Shown here: one piece after another, positions 8,462 to 17,718 of the stretch
Layout of the letters: every line of letters begins with the position of its first letter
Position numbering within the stretch: position 1 is the stretch's first letter
Assembly (NCBI GenBank): GCA_023399215.1
Contig: JAEWQJ010000047.1
Coordinates: forward strand, 62,001 to 126,000
DNA from: Methanobacteriota archaeon
Lineage (GTDB): Archaea > Halobacteriota > Methanosarcinia > Methanosarcinales > Methanosarcinaceae
Reading direction: 5' to 3'
DNA length: 64,000 bases
Notes under the pieces: generated by a model
What the model saw: the letters and a program-made list of their open reading frames with translations, nothing else
What the model was told of the DNA's origin: nothing
Databases searched by the model: none
Position numbers and translations under genes: made by a program

Positions 8462-8929
8462 ATGAATGAAAAGTTCACAGCTTGGTGTGGGTTATGTTGT
8501 ATTGATTGCATCCCTTCTAATAAGGATCTGTTTGATCTAGTTCATAAACTTGAAGAAACACTTTCCGATCTTCAGTTTGATGAATATGCAAAACTTAAAT
8601 CTGAGAAAAATTCTGTCTTTGAAGAATATCCGGTATTTATCAGGGTACTTAAGGAAATCGAATCATTAAAATGTCCTATACCTTGCAGAGAAGGAGGTGG
8701 AAAACCTGTCTGTGAGATCAGGAACTGTGTGCAAGGTAAAGGATACCTCGGATGCTGGGAGTGCAGCGATCGCTGTAGCTGTACTAAACTTGATTATTTG
8801 AGGTCCGTTCATCCGAATTTAGACTACCACTTAGACTTAATTGGCAAATACGGTCCAGAAAGTTGGCTTTCAAAACGTGGAATCCATTATAGGTGGCAAA
8901 AAGAAAGTACTGAAAAAACAAAACCATAG
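8462..8929 (+). CDS. DUF3795-like cysteine-rich protein
   Basis: A 155-residue soluble protein with the DUF3795 layout: CGLCCIDCIPSN at the N-terminus and a second cluster CPIPCREGGGKPVCEIRNC ... GCWECSDRCSC. The many cysteines indicate zinc or iron-sulfur binding. The family is common in Methanosarcina and clostridia, and its function is unknown. ATG at 8462 is preceded by GAGGTAAAAAG at good spacing. It is apparently monocistronic. Confidence 0.8.
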   Translation: MNEKFTAWCGLCCIDCIPSNKDLFDLVHKLEETLSDLQFDEYAKLKSEKNSVFEEYPVFIRVLKEIESLKCPIPCREGGGKPVCEIRNCVQGKGYLGCWECSDRCSCTKLDYLRSVHPNLDYHLDLIGKYGPESWLSKRGIHYRWQKESTEKTKP

Positions 8930-9541
8930 TTATTATGGGATCTATTTATTTGTCATCGGTAAAGATTCGTTTCTTTCTTCTACTTGGTCTGGTTTGGAAT
9001 GAGGAGGAGACTCAGCCGATCGAAAAAATGGGTAAGAATTGAAAAGAAAACAAACTAATTTTTCGATCAAAATTTTGATTCATTCACTTTGAATATTTGT
9101 CTTCACTACTGGCTCAAACAAAAAAACCCTATGTCATGGAATCGGAGCCTTCTGACTCTTTCTTATCCATGGACTCTTGAACCGATCTCAATTTTATTAG
9201 ATTTTTGCGTGTTTTTTCAGTAGTATTAAGGATATATGTATACTGTCATAGCCGATCCTGGCACACAGATATAAACGACAACGTAAACATTCATCAAACA
9301 GAATTAATCGATTAAGTTATTTGCGAGAATTTATCAAGACAAGATTTTATAGAAAAATTAAACGAAAAGCTTGAAGACAAATGAACATATTTTGAAAATA
9401 AAATCAAAATTATTGCTACAACCAATAAGAGAATCAAACGCAAAAGTAAACGTTTGGTATTATTAAACAATCTGTCATATTCAAGCACGCTATCCTATTT
9501 TTTTCTTTGATTTCGTGGAGCCTCACTCACCAATATATTAC
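8930..9541. other. Intergenic space, probable gene debris
   Basis: No intact gene is seen in 612 bp. A short coding-like frame near 9325-9384 (ENLSRQDFIEKLNEKLEDK then TGA) may be the tail of a lost gene. The rest is AT-rich without recognisable RNA or repeat. Confidence 0.4.
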
Positions 9542-12500
9542 TTAAACTGGCCGGCACTGTAATATCTGCATTGCAAAACTAATTAATGAAATTACAGTTG
9601 ATGATCTTTGTAGTAACATATCTGATTTCGATTCTTTGAGTTCATCTAACTTATCACAAAATTTCTGTGTGTCGTTATTTTTTGGAAGATCTTCTATTAA
9701 AATCCTTACTTCTTCTAAGCGCTCTAAGATGTCTCTATTTAAACCGTTTAGCTTCTCAGCCTGAACAGAATCTAATTTTTCGGTGGAAAGTTTATTTATT
9801 TCCTCTATCTCATTCAGCTTTTCCAATTCTTCTTTCATAAGTTTAAGGTTTGATACGACATCAGCTGAATTCAGTTTGATTTTAGAGATATCAAAGCTTA
9901 TGCAACTCAACTTATCTTTAATAGTGGCAATTTCACCATATACTTGACCAAACTTAAGAAATTTTTGGTTTAATTCTTGTTCTGGAACCACATTAACTGT
10001 TGGAATCAATGCAATAATTGTAGGTAGAATACTATATTGCTTTGTGAGATCTCTCTCATAATTCATCGATTCGATTAAGTCAAGAATTTCTTTATTTTCA
10101 GGAGTAGGAGGAATTTTAGATTTAAGAACTACAACAAGGTTTGGTACATACCAACACATTTCTTCCTGACTACTAATCTCCCATTTTTGAACTTCCTTAC
10201 AAACAGAATATGCAACTTCTTCTGTGATAGTTCCTTGAGATTGCTTGTATGTATTTTTCGCTTTTTCTTGTATCTCTTCGAGCAAGGACTTTAGGTTTCT
10301 GTCAAGGATAGGCAGTCCTTTTCTCATTGCAGCTGTAGCAATAGGTGCTGCATCTTCAGTAGATCTCATTAACTCTGCGGCACAATTGCAGTATTTTTTA
10401 TAAAAGTTAAGCTCGTCTTTCATACCCTGCAAGCTCAGATTCTTCATACTCTGAACTTCACTTAGTGCTTTAGCAAGATTTTGAACAGCTTCAAGAAGTA
10501 GTGCCTTACTCTGTGAGCCTTCAATTGCAGCTTTAGCTTCTTCTAGATATTTGCCAATTTCTTCTTTAGCTTCATGTTTTTTGAAAATTATTGTATAGAA
10601 AGACCGGTAAAAAGGAAGGCAAAATTGAGATGGACTCCAAGAAGAGAATTCAAGTGAAGCTTTTTCAAAAAAACAAATTGCTTTCTCCAATTCTTTTCTA
10701 TAATCTTGTTCTCTTTCTGCCAGGGAAGCCTTGAATATAGAAACCTTTCCAAGAGAGTGATTTGCATAAGAGCTTACATAACTGTCTTCATCATCAATCA
10801 GTGCATCTAAGTCATTACATATCAGTTGTTTATCTGGCACATGAGGAAACACATTTCCAAGAGCGGATACAACCTCTATTCTCACAAAATCATCTTCATC
10901 ATTAAGCAGTCCACGTAAATCACTCAATGCCAGTTGTTTATCTAGCAAGTAAGGAAATGCAGAACTTAGGGCAGATACAGCTTCTCTTCTTACAAAACTG
11001 TCTTCATCGTTAAGCAGTTTGTGTAAATTGCTCCATGCCTTTTGTTTATCTGGTATGTGATAAAATGAAGAACCAAAAACAGATGCCACTATACATCTAA
11101 TATCTTTACTTTCATCAGTAGTAAGTTTAACTAAGTCATTCCATACTACTTGTTTATCTGGAAAATGAGAAAAAGCGGAATTGAGGACAGGTACTGCTCT
11201 ACATCTTACATCACTATTTTCGTCAGTAGTAAGTCTGTGTAGGTCATTCCATACAAGTTGCTTATCGGGAACATTTGAAAATGCAGAACAAAGAGCAGAT
11301 ACTGCACTATATCTTACCTCACTGCTTTCATCAGTGATGAGTTTATGTAAGTTTTCCCACGCTTTTTGCTTATCTGAAAAGGAAGAAAATACAGAATTGA
11401 AAACAGATGCTGCCCTACATCTCACATCGCTGCTTCCATCATTGATAAATCTGTGTAAATCATTCCACATTAGTTCTTTATCAGGGAAGTGAACAAATGC
11501 AAAAACTAGAGTAGACGCCACCTCTTTTCTCACAAAACTATCTTTATCATTGGCTAATTTATGTAAGTTATTCCACGCTTGTTGTTGGTCAGGCATTTGA
11601 GAAAATGAGTAGCATAGAACAGTTATTATCTCTCTCCTGATATCAACATCATTATCGTCAACTAGTCTAATTAAGTCATCCCATGCTTTTTGTTTATCTG
11701 ACACGTGCGGAAATTCAGATCCAAGAGCAGGTATTACCCAACATCTTATATCTTTATATCCATTGTTAATTAGGTCAACTAAGTTATCCCATACTTTTTG
11801 TTTATTTGGCACGTGAGTAAGTGAAGATTCAAGGGCATATACTGCTTCTCTTCTTACACCAATATTTTCGTCATTAGTAAGCTTAATTAAATCATCCCAT
11901 GCTTTTTGTTTATCTGGAACATGAGAAAATACAGAGATAAGAGCAACTGCAGCCTCTCTTCTCACAAAAGTATCTTCATCATTGATCAGTTTATGTAAAT
12001 CTATCCAAGCTTTTTGTTTATCTAACAAGTAACAAAACGAAGAGCCAATGGAAGATGCTGCCTCTCCTCTTGCGAAGCTGTTCTCATCATTTGTCAGTTT
12101 ATGCAATTCTTCTAGTTCTGGCTGAATATATAAGTTGCAAGAAAGTAAAGAATCAAGGACAGTTACAGCCTCGTTTCTTATATATGGATCTTCATCGTTA
12201 GCTAGTTTAACTAAGTCTTTAAATACCATTTGTTTATCTGGTACATGAGATAGTGAAGATCCAAGGACTGATAATGCCTCATTTCTTATGTAAGGATCTT
12301 CATCGTTAGCTAGTTTAATTAAGTCTTCCCATGCCTCTTGTTTATCTAAAATTTCCGGGAATACACAGTCAATGGCAGAAGTTACCCTATACCTCACACC
12401 AATGTCTTCATCATTGGTCAGTTTATGTAAGTAGATCCATGCCTGTTCTTTATCAAGTATTAATGAAAAACAAGCTTCTAATTGCTCCAGAGCTTCGATA

Positions 12501-12556
12501 CGTTCTTCTGGATCTTCGCTGAGACATTGATCGTAAATCTTCTCTTGATCTATCAA
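9542..12556 (-). CDS. Large HEAT-repeat protein with helical C-terminal region
   Basis: A 1004-residue protein. Residues about 1-620 consist of roughly 15-16 HEAT-like repeats with a strict 39-residue period, each close to DKQKAWDDLHKLTNDED followed by VRREAVSALGSAFSHVP. Residues about 625-1004 are alpha-helical and partly coiled-coil (for example SEVQSMKNLSLQGMKDELN and LEKLNEIEEINKLSTEKLD), ending in a hydrophobic helix (TVISLISFAMQIL) that could touch a membrane. No enzymatic domain is visible, so it is likely a scaffold or adaptor. The high identity between repeats suggests recent repeat expansion. It sits in an accessory region with IS debris on both sides, and conflict-system adaptors of similar build exist, but no such role can be shown here. 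Confidence 0.8.
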   Translation of the reverse strand: MIDQEKIYDQCLSEDPEERIEALEQLEACFSLILDKEQAWIYLHKLTNDEDIGVRYRVTSAIDCVFPEILDKQEAWEDLIKLANDEDPYIRNEALSVLGSSLSHVPDKQMVFKDLVKLANDEDPYIRNEAVTVLDSLLSCNLYIQPELEELHKLTNDENSFARGEAASSIGSSFCYLLDKQKAWIDLHKLINDEDTFVRREAAVALISVFSHVPDKQKAWDDLIKLTNDENIGVRREAVYALESSLTHVPNKQKVWDNLVDLINNGYKDIRCWVIPALGSEFPHVSDKQKAWDDLIRLVDDNDVDIRREIITVLCYSFSQMPDQQQAWNNLHKLANDKDSFVRKEVASTLVFAFVHFPDKELMWNDLHRFINDGSSDVRCRAASVFNSVFSSFSDKQKAWENLHKLITDESSEVRYSAVSALCSAFSNVPDKQLVWNDLHRLTTDENSDVRCRAVPVLNSAFSHFPDKQVVWNDLVKLTTDESKDIRCIVASVFGSSFYHIPDKQKAWSNLHKLLNDEDSFVRREAVSALSSAFPYLLDKQLALSDLRGLLNDEDDFVRIEVVSALGNVFPHVPDKQLICNDLDALIDDEDSYVSSYANHSLGKVSIFKASLAEREQDYRKELEKAICFFEKASLEFSSWSPSQFCLPFYRSFYTIIFKKHEAKEEIGKYLEEAKAAIEGSQSKALLLEAVQNLAKALSEVQSMKNLSLQGMKDELNFYKKYCNCAAELMRSTEDAAPIATAAMRKGLPILDRNLKSLLEEIQEKAKNTYKQSQGTITEEVAYSVCKEVQKWEISSQEEMCWYVPNLVVVLKSKIPPTPENKEILDLIESMNYERDLTKQYSILPTIIALIPTVNVVPEQELNQKFLKFGQVYGEIATIKDKLSCISFDISKIKLNSADVVSNLKLMKEELEKLNEIEEINKLSTEKLDSVQAEKLNGLNRDILERLEEVRILIEDLPKNNDTQKFCDKLDELKESKSDMLLQRSSTVISLISFAMQILQCRPV

Positions 12557-12981
12557 TTGCCCAACACCAGAAACTTGTATATATTTAACACTTAAAACAG
12601 TTTCTTTTTGCTTTTACTCTCATCCTCTTATTTGAGTTCGTGTAGGGGATTAATTTACTCTCTTGCCTAGTCCAAAAAAGCTGTTTCTGATATTCAATTC
12701 TCCTGAGTCTGATCTTCAAGTCCACTACGAGCGTGTAAATAGTCTATAGGATGTGAAAAATACTTACTATCTCCAAGTTATTAACGACGGGCATATTTCA
12801 TTAACTTTATTTTCATTAAGGCGAATAAAGTTATGTTTTTCTTTAAGTAAGAAATCGTGAAATCTCGAAAGAAAATTTTTAAATTCAGGTATGTCATAGA
12901 TTACCAGTTCCAAACAATGCATAATATTTTGGAATTAATGAACTAAACTCAGAATTTTAATGTAGATTTTTTGGAAGACAG
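12557..12981. other. Intergenic space, no gene seen
   Basis: AT-rich divergent region between the HEAT-repeat gene and the TPR fragment. No RNA gene, repeat or clear operator was found. It should contain the promoters of both flanking genes. Confidence 0.4.
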
Positions 12982-13293
12982 ATGTATAATCTTCTAGAGC
13001 GTATGAACATGAGTGATCGTCCAGTAGAATCGGGTCAAAAAGGAGAAGAGAAAATACTAGATAAGCTAGCTCTAGAAAAACAATATAAGCTTGCCTTGGA
13101 AAACGACCCAAAAGACGCAACTATGCACTATAATTATGGAACTCTGCTTGTAGAATTGGACCGTAAAGAAGAAGCTGAGATACAATATAGACTGTCCCTG
13201 AAAATCAATCCAAAAGACGTTAATGCATATTATAATTATGGACTTCTCCTAACAGAAATGGATCGTAAAGAAGAAGCTGAGATACAATATAAG
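12982..13293 (+). pseudogene. TPR protein, truncated by insertion-sequence fragment
   Basis: The frame encodes about 100 residues including two tetratricopeptide units (KDATMHYNYGTLLVELDRKE and KDVNAYYNYGLLLTEMDRKE, 34-residue period). The next repeat is cut after EAEIQYK near 13293, where the sequence becomes transposase-derived (TGGCAAGCAATTGACGG). Read in the TPR frame the junction adds SGKQLTVL and stops at 13318-13320. The native protein was probably much longer. Confidence 0.65.
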
Positions 13294-13819
13294 AGTGGCA
13301 AGCAATTGACGGTGCTATGACAAAAACACTATTAGGTGGAGCTGGGACCGGAGCTAATCCAACTGATCGTGGTAAAAAAGGTACAAAAAGGAGTATTTTA
13401 ACAGATGGTAAAAGTATACCACTTTCAGTAGCTGTTGATGGAGCAAATCGTCACGATAAAAAGCTTGTAAAAGAGACTCTTGATACCATCATTGTTGAAA
13501 GACTGTCTACGGATGAGGGAATTCAGAATATCTGCATGGATAAAGGATATGATTTTCCTGATATCAGAGAATTGGTTAAAGAATATGGTTATACTGCCCA
13601 TATTAAAAGCCGTGGAGAAGAAAACATAAGAATAGAGAGACCAGGTTTTAGGGCAAGAAGATGGATTGTAGAAAGGACACATTCCTGGATAAACAGATTC
13701 AAAAGACTGCTTATAAGATGAGAAAAAAAATCGAGAATTACCTTTCTATGCTTCATTTCGCATGCGCATGGATAACATTCAAAGCAGCAGGGCTTTTCGG
13801 ATATGTTCTTAGTCTTTGA
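13294..13819 (+). pseudogene. IS5-family DDE transposase, 5'-truncated with a nonsense codon
   Basis: From 13317 the frame reads MTKTLLGG, NPTDRGKKGTKRSILTDG (first catalytic region), then DKGYDFPDIRELV and the WIVERTHSWINRFKRLLIR segment carrying the DDE-family Glu. An in-frame TGA follows at 13719-13721. The frame then continues EKKIENYLSMLHFACAWITF and ends at a second TGA, which is typical of the complete C-terminus. So a Trp codon (TGG) has mutated to TGA. With the N-terminus also missing the enzyme must be inactive. Confidence 0.75.
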
Positions 13820-13838
13820 TTTTTATTTAAATTGTTCA
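13294..13838 (+). mobile_element. Partial IS5-like insertion sequence
   Basis: The left end of the element, with the transposase N-terminus and left inverted repeat, is missing. The sequence jumps from a TPR repeat straight into WQAIDGAMTKTLLGG of the transposase. The right side contains the transposase tail and about 20 bp beyond. No target duplication can be identified. Confidence 0.6.
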
Positions 13839-13939
13839 CAAAAGCGAAATTTAAAAATAATTTTACATTTATAGTTTATGTATCTGCAAGCAAGGTCCAC
13901 GAAAACTAGGATTGAATCTTGTAGTCAATAAGCTAAGCA

Positions 13940-14503
13940 ATGGGAACATACATGAACTACAATAATATGACAAAAGACGATTTTGACAGAATTCTTTATG
14001 CACGTATTAAAGAGGAAAATCTTGAGTCAATAGTCAATATTCAAGGAGTTTATGAAATAGTATCCAAACACTTCGGTAGTGATAGACTTCTTAACGAAGA
14101 GACTACTCAATCAATAGTTAAAATTCCAGGAGTTTATGAAATAGTATCCAAACATTTCAACAATGATATACTTGAAATATGGGAGTATGAGCAATATATA
14201 AAGGTCAAAGAGATTGTAGAAAAAATTGGTTTGTGGAATCCAGAATTCCAACGAACCTTAGTGTTATTAAAATTACTAAATGAATTAACTGAAGTGCTTT
14301 ACGGTACTCTGGATCTAAAACTGGATAAATATGTCAACCTTCGTGCACTTCCGGTTAGAGAGTTTTTTAAAGATGTCGTGGATAAATATTCAGAATACCC
14401 TATCTGGACATGTGATTTTGAAGGATCATGTCTTGTTGGTGCAGAGAAGCTTGAAATCGAACCTGTTGATTTAATTCTCCAGCGTTTTGAGGGTGATGAA
14501 TAA
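13940..14503 (+). CDS. Hypothetical protein with an internal duplicated motif
   Basis: A 187-residue soluble protein. The motif SIVNIQGVYEIVSKHF recurs as SIVKIPGVYEIVSKHF about 36 residues later, so the N-terminal half is a tandem duplication. The C-terminal half (LLKLLNELTEVLYGTLDL ... ILQRFEGDE) is acidic. A second ATG 12 codons-worth of sequence in (MNYNNMTKDDF) could be the true start. No family is recognised. It lies downstream of the broken IS in an accessory region. Confidence 0.5.
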   Translation: MGTYMNYNNMTKDDFDRILYARIKEENLESIVNIQGVYEIVSKHFGSDRLLNEETTQSIVKIPGVYEIVSKHFNNDILEIWEYEQYIKVKEIVEKIGLWNPEFQRTLVLLKLLNELTEVLYGTLDLKLDKYVNLRALPVREFFKDVVDKYSEYPIWTCDFEGSCLVGAEKLEIEPVDLILQRFEGDE

Positions 14504-14824
14504 CATTTGATAAAGAACTTTTATATGAAGAAGCGTAAAACTCCTGTTTCTTTATCTCAGGGAATATAAGCATCAACTTCTCCCCTATTCTTTTCAGTAT
14601 TCTTTAACTTCGTAGACCATCGAATAATTTAATATTAAATTAAGGTATGCGAAAACCAAGCAACCTTTCTCCAAGAGTTTACCATCAGGCTCAGTAGGTC
14701 GTAGAAAAACCTTCGACTCTAGCTTGTAACTACGTAAAGCCAAAACGAGCGAAAGACACAGTTGTTAATTACCTTTACAAATGCTTTGCGTTTTTTCACG
14801 TTACTTATTACCCTAAAATCAGAT
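14504..14824. other. Intergenic space with an open minus-strand frame
   Basis: No clear gene. On the minus strand about 14590-14770, a 54-codon frame without a start codon (LESKVFLRPTEPDGKLLEKG) is open and looks more protein-like than its surroundings. It may be a fragment of a lost gene. It lies just downstream, on the minus strand, of the decayed tRNA. Confidence 0.3.
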
Positions 14825-14907
14825 GCGAGGGGTAGGGTTGAATCCACAAATACCTTCGTAAACGGATCTTAAGTCCGCCGTCTTTGACCGTGTTGAGCAA
14901 CCCTTGC
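14825..14907 (-). pseudogene. Decayed tRNA-Leu(UAA)
   Basis: On the minus strand 83 nt resemble tRNA-Leu. The acceptor strands are GCAAGGG (5') and CCCTCGC (3'). A D-loop GGTCAAA is present. The anticodon arm GCGGA-CTTAAGA-TCCGT gives anticodon UAA. The long variable arm TTTACGAAGGTATT and a T-arm around GGATTCAA complete it. Defects are an A3-C70 mismatch, mispaired D-stem (GCT/GAC), a broken T-stem and a T-loop one base short. Most differences from an ideal tRNA are C-to-T or G-to-A transitions. No CCA is encoded. It is probably a non-functional relic, possibly from an integration site. Confidence 0.6.
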
Positions 14908-15002
14908 AGGTTTGCTTGTTTACTTTTGGATAATATTTAGTCCTATATATTATACTCTGAACATGGTGATTCAGACGAAAAATTGAATGTACTTTTTCCC
15001 TT

Positions 15003-15116
15003 ATATTTCGCCTCTGATTTTATATCCCAAAACCCACTATCTTTTAACTTTTCCCATCAGAATTTATATCCCAAAACCCACTATCTCTTAACTTTCCCCA
15101 TCAGAAATAACCATAA
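15003..15116. repeat. Direct repeat pair (~45 bp) upstream of acyP
   Basis: Two adjacent copies of a unit containing TATATCCCAAAACCCACTAT, with a TTAACTTT...CCCATCAGAA tail, lie 35-145 bp before the acylphosphatase start. They differ by two or three bases. They may duplicate a regulatory element, or be a simple minisatellite. Confidence 0.7.
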
Positions 15117-15148
15117 CTATAAATCAGGGTTATTCAAAATAGCCAGTT

Positions 15149-15427
15149 GTGACCTCTGAAGAAACTGTACGGGCGGAAATCCTTGTATCCGGAAGGGTAC
15201 AGGGCGTGGGTTTTCGAAGATTTGCGAGAAACGCAGCCCAGCGTCTGGGCGTAGAATCTAACCCCAAAAATTTAAGAGACGGCAGGGTTTTTGTCATTGC
15301 TGAAGGCAGACCTGAAGCTGTAGAACTTTATATAAATGAACTTAGGAAAGGCCCCATGTTTGCCCATGTGGAAAATGTCGATGTCACTTTCAAGGAAGCC
15401 CTTGGAAATGTTAACCAAGCCTTTTGA
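15149..15427 (+). CDS. acyP: Acylphosphatase
   Basis: A 92-residue protein with the acylphosphatase fold signature GRVQGVGFRRFARNAAQRLG. The catalytic Arg is in VGFRRF and the catalytic Asn in PKNLRDGRV, followed by EGRPEAVELYINELRKGP. It hydrolyses acylphosphates such as acetyl phosphate or carbamoyl phosphate in the cytoplasm. The start codon is GTG. Compared with typical members the loop LRDGRVFVIAEG is normal, while the C-terminus (KEALGNVNQAF) is a little altered. Its last codons lie in the hairpin-containing repeat that follows. Confidence 0.9.
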   Translation: MTSEETVRAEILVSGRVQGVGFRRFARNAAQRLGVESNPKNLRDGRVFVIAEGRPEAVELYINELRKGPMFAHVENVDVTFKEALGNVNQAF

Positions 15428-15640
15428 AAAAAGGCTTGAGCGAAAAAGCAGGAAACAGGCGCGTTCAATGTCTATTCAGCTTTTTTTCAACCTTTTTGAA
15501 AAAAGGGCTTGAGCGAAAAAGCAGGAAACAGGCGCAGTCAATGTCTATTCAGCTTTTTTTCAACCTTTTTGAAAAAAGGCTTGAGTGAAAAAGTAGGAAA
15601 AAGCGTGGGAAATGCTTCTTCAGCTTTTTTTCAGGATCTT
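15417..15640. repeat. Three ~70-bp repeats, each containing a hairpin (terminator-like)
   Basis: Three tandem copies carry AAAAAAGGCTTGAGCGAAAA, GCAGGAAACAGGCG and TATTCAGCTTTTTTTCAACC. The first begins with the hairpin AAGCCTTTT-GAA-AAAAGGCTT (15417-15437), overlapping the acyP stop codon. The third overlaps the 3' end of the convergent gene at 15620. A related single hairpin copy follows the GDYXXLXY gene at 19514-19560. The position after stop codons and the palindromes suggest terminator or intergenic mosaic elements. Confidence 0.75.
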
Positions 15641-17176
15641 TGCAATAATTACAATTCCTACAAGATTGACCAATCCTATCAAAAGGTATCCTATCAGGTG
15701 CGTTAAACTCGAATTAGATTTTTCAGATTCTTTTTTCAAGAAACTAGCAGTAGAGTTTTTTCCTGAACCTGATACTGATTCTGAATTTTCTTCACTACTT
15801 TCTTCGATTTTCTGCCCTTTTTCAGTGAATTCCAGTACAGAATCGGTTTCAAGAGTGAGCTCTTTTTCCTGTTCTTCAAGGCTGTTTCCGGAATCAAGAG
15901 CAGCACTGACCGTATAGGTGCTTTCCGGCTCAAGCCCAAGGAAGAGGAACTCGTCATCATGTTGCAGGGAAGCTACAATACTTCCATCCTTCACATTTCC
16001 GTCTTTTCCATTCCCATTCTTCCTGAGTTCTACAGAGCCTTTTTCCGGAAGCTCTACCTTCAGGTTTACGTGGTCTGTCAGGAGGATCTGTTTTCCTTCT
16101 GCAAACCTTGGCCGGTCTGGAATATCAAGAACTCCAAGCAGCATTGGAGCAAAGTCTTCCTGGCCGTGCTTTCCCCTGAGAATTCCACTTTCAATGTCCT
16201 GGGCATGCACTATAAGGGGAACGAGCTGTGCTTCATCTGTATCCGTAAATTTTTCGGACTGGTGCCCACCCTTGGAATCATCTTTGGAAAACCCCATTCC
16301 ATGGTCTGCTGTCAGTACAAAGGCAAGGTCATTTTTCTCGCATAGCTCATAAAGTGAGGAAATATCGGTATCAAGACATTCGATGCAGTCTATATACCCA
16401 TAATTATCACGGTGGTGTCCACTTGAATCTACAGCGCCTACATTAATAGTGAGCAGGTATTTTTGTTCCGGCCTGTTTCTGGCCATATACTCAACAATAT
16501 TGCACGCAGTTTCGACTCCCCATCGGTCATATCCACTATACTTTTCCCGTGTCTCTTTTGATGATACATATCCGGGAGCTTTGTCAGCAGCTTCTTCCAT
16601 AACCTGTAAAAGCCCTTCAGATACCTCCGAACTGTCAGAGGAAGGTTCGGGTTGCTCAAGAGCAATTTTTATTTTATTTATTGAGTTATTTTCATCCCTG
16701 AGAATTACATCCTGCTCGGCACGGATTGACCAGGAATCTCCCCTTTCCATAACCGCAATACAGAGATAGTCTTCTTTGTGTAGAATATCGAAAATGGTGG
16801 CATCTTTAAAACTTACAAGTTCACTGTCTGCACCCGGATTTCCTGTGACAAGGACCGAATGCCCTCCTTCAGTAAAGGTCTGAGGTGCTCGAAATTCCAG
16901 AATCCTTGCGCTCTCTTTACCTATTTCCGGTATATTCTCAAGTTCGGCTTTTTCGAGGGGCGTGCCGTCGAGTGCATGCGGCGTAAGTTCAGGATAGATA
17001 AAAGGTGCACTGAGACCGTCTACAATCAGCACGACTGCACCATGAGGTGTGTTAACAGGATTTACCTCCACCTCGGTCAGTCCGGAGGCAGGAGCTGGAA
17101 AAACGAAAAAGACAATAAGCATTACAAGAAAAAATAGAACTGAGAAAGATCTGGGGGTTCGGACGGTCTGAAACAT
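15620..17176 (-). CDS. Membrane-anchored alkaline phosphatase superfamily protein (PGM-like)
   Basis: A 518-residue extracytoplasmic protein. It has an N-terminal signal (SVLFFLVMLIVFFVFPAPASG), a metalloenzyme domain of the alkaline phosphatase/iPGM superfamily (residues about 40-360) and a C-terminal TM anchor (LIGYLLIGLVNLVGIVIIAKIL). Metal-site motifs seen are VLIVDGLSAPF, TEGGHSVLVTG near the nucleophile position, VGAVDSSGHHRDNYGYID, TADHGMGF and GGHQ. A Fn3/PKD-like beta segment and an acidic Ser/Glu-rich stalk separate the catalytic domain from the anchor. The substrate (phosphoester, phosphodiester or sulfate) cannot be read. The gene is convergent with acyP. Confidence 0.8.
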   Translation of the reverse strand: MFQTVRTPRSFSVLFFLVMLIVFFVFPAPASGLTEVEVNPVNTPHGAVVLIVDGLSAPFIYPELTPHALDGTPLEKAELENIPEIGKESARILEFRAPQTFTEGGHSVLVTGNPGADSELVSFKDATIFDILHKEDYLCIAVMERGDSWSIRAEQDVILRDENNSINKIKIALEQPEPSSDSSEVSEGLLQVMEEAADKAPGYVSSKETREKYSGYDRWGVETACNIVEYMARNRPEQKYLLTINVGAVDSSGHHRDNYGYIDCIECLDTDISSLYELCEKNDLAFVLTADHGMGFSKDDSKGGHQSEKFTDTDEAQLVPLIVHAQDIESGILRGKHGQEDFAPMLLGVLDIPDRPRFAEGKQILLTDHVNLKVELPEKGSVELRKNGNGKDGNVKDGSIVASLQHDDEFLFLGLEPESTYTVSAALDSGNSLEEQEKELTLETDSVLEFTEKGQKIEESSEENSESVSGSGKNSTASFLKKESEKSNSSLTHLIGYLLIGLVNLVGIVIIAKILKKS

Positions 17177-17718
17177 TATAAATTATTTTTAATTCAAGCT
17201 ATAAAGAATTTACCTTTTAAAGATAAACTTTCTGCCGGATATCCTGTATTACTTTCCGGTTTTATTACATCGGGAGCAGAAAGAAGTGCAAATACCCTAA
17301 CCTTCAGGTCGGAGACAAGTGAACCCTTGCTTCTTTTTGGTTTCATTTAGCCATCTATACCGTTACTGCAGAATAGAGAAAAGTGTCTGATAAAGGAAGA
17401 CTCAGGTTCCTTCACTCATATTTACTAATAATTTGTCAATTTTCTTTACATCCTTTCTTTTTACTGCAATATGCTTTTACTGCAATATGCTTCTACTGCA
17501 ATATACTTCTACTACATATCCGTGTTTTTCCAGACCTGCTTTTTAAGCACAGAGTACTGGTATTTTTGCCTGTTCAAGATCTTGAAGAATTTCAGATATA
17601 AAATGGTGCATTACAGAATAATATTGTAATCTCATCTGGCAAGTTTCCGAGCAACGGAAAGAATTTCTTTATAGATAATATAAAATTATTTATACAGCAG
17701 AATCAATAGAATCAGTAT
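17177..17718. other. Intergenic space with a small tandem repeat
   Basis: No convincing gene in 540 bp. Four short tandem units of the type TTTTACTGCAATATGC lie at about 17459-17515. A TATA-like AT stretch at 17675-17700 probably belongs to the DUF2157 gene promoter. Confidence 0.45.

Noticed and set aside
11181..11492. Plus-strand ORFs within the HEAT-repeat gene
   Set aside because: They are antisense shadows with the same repeat period as the minus-strand protein.
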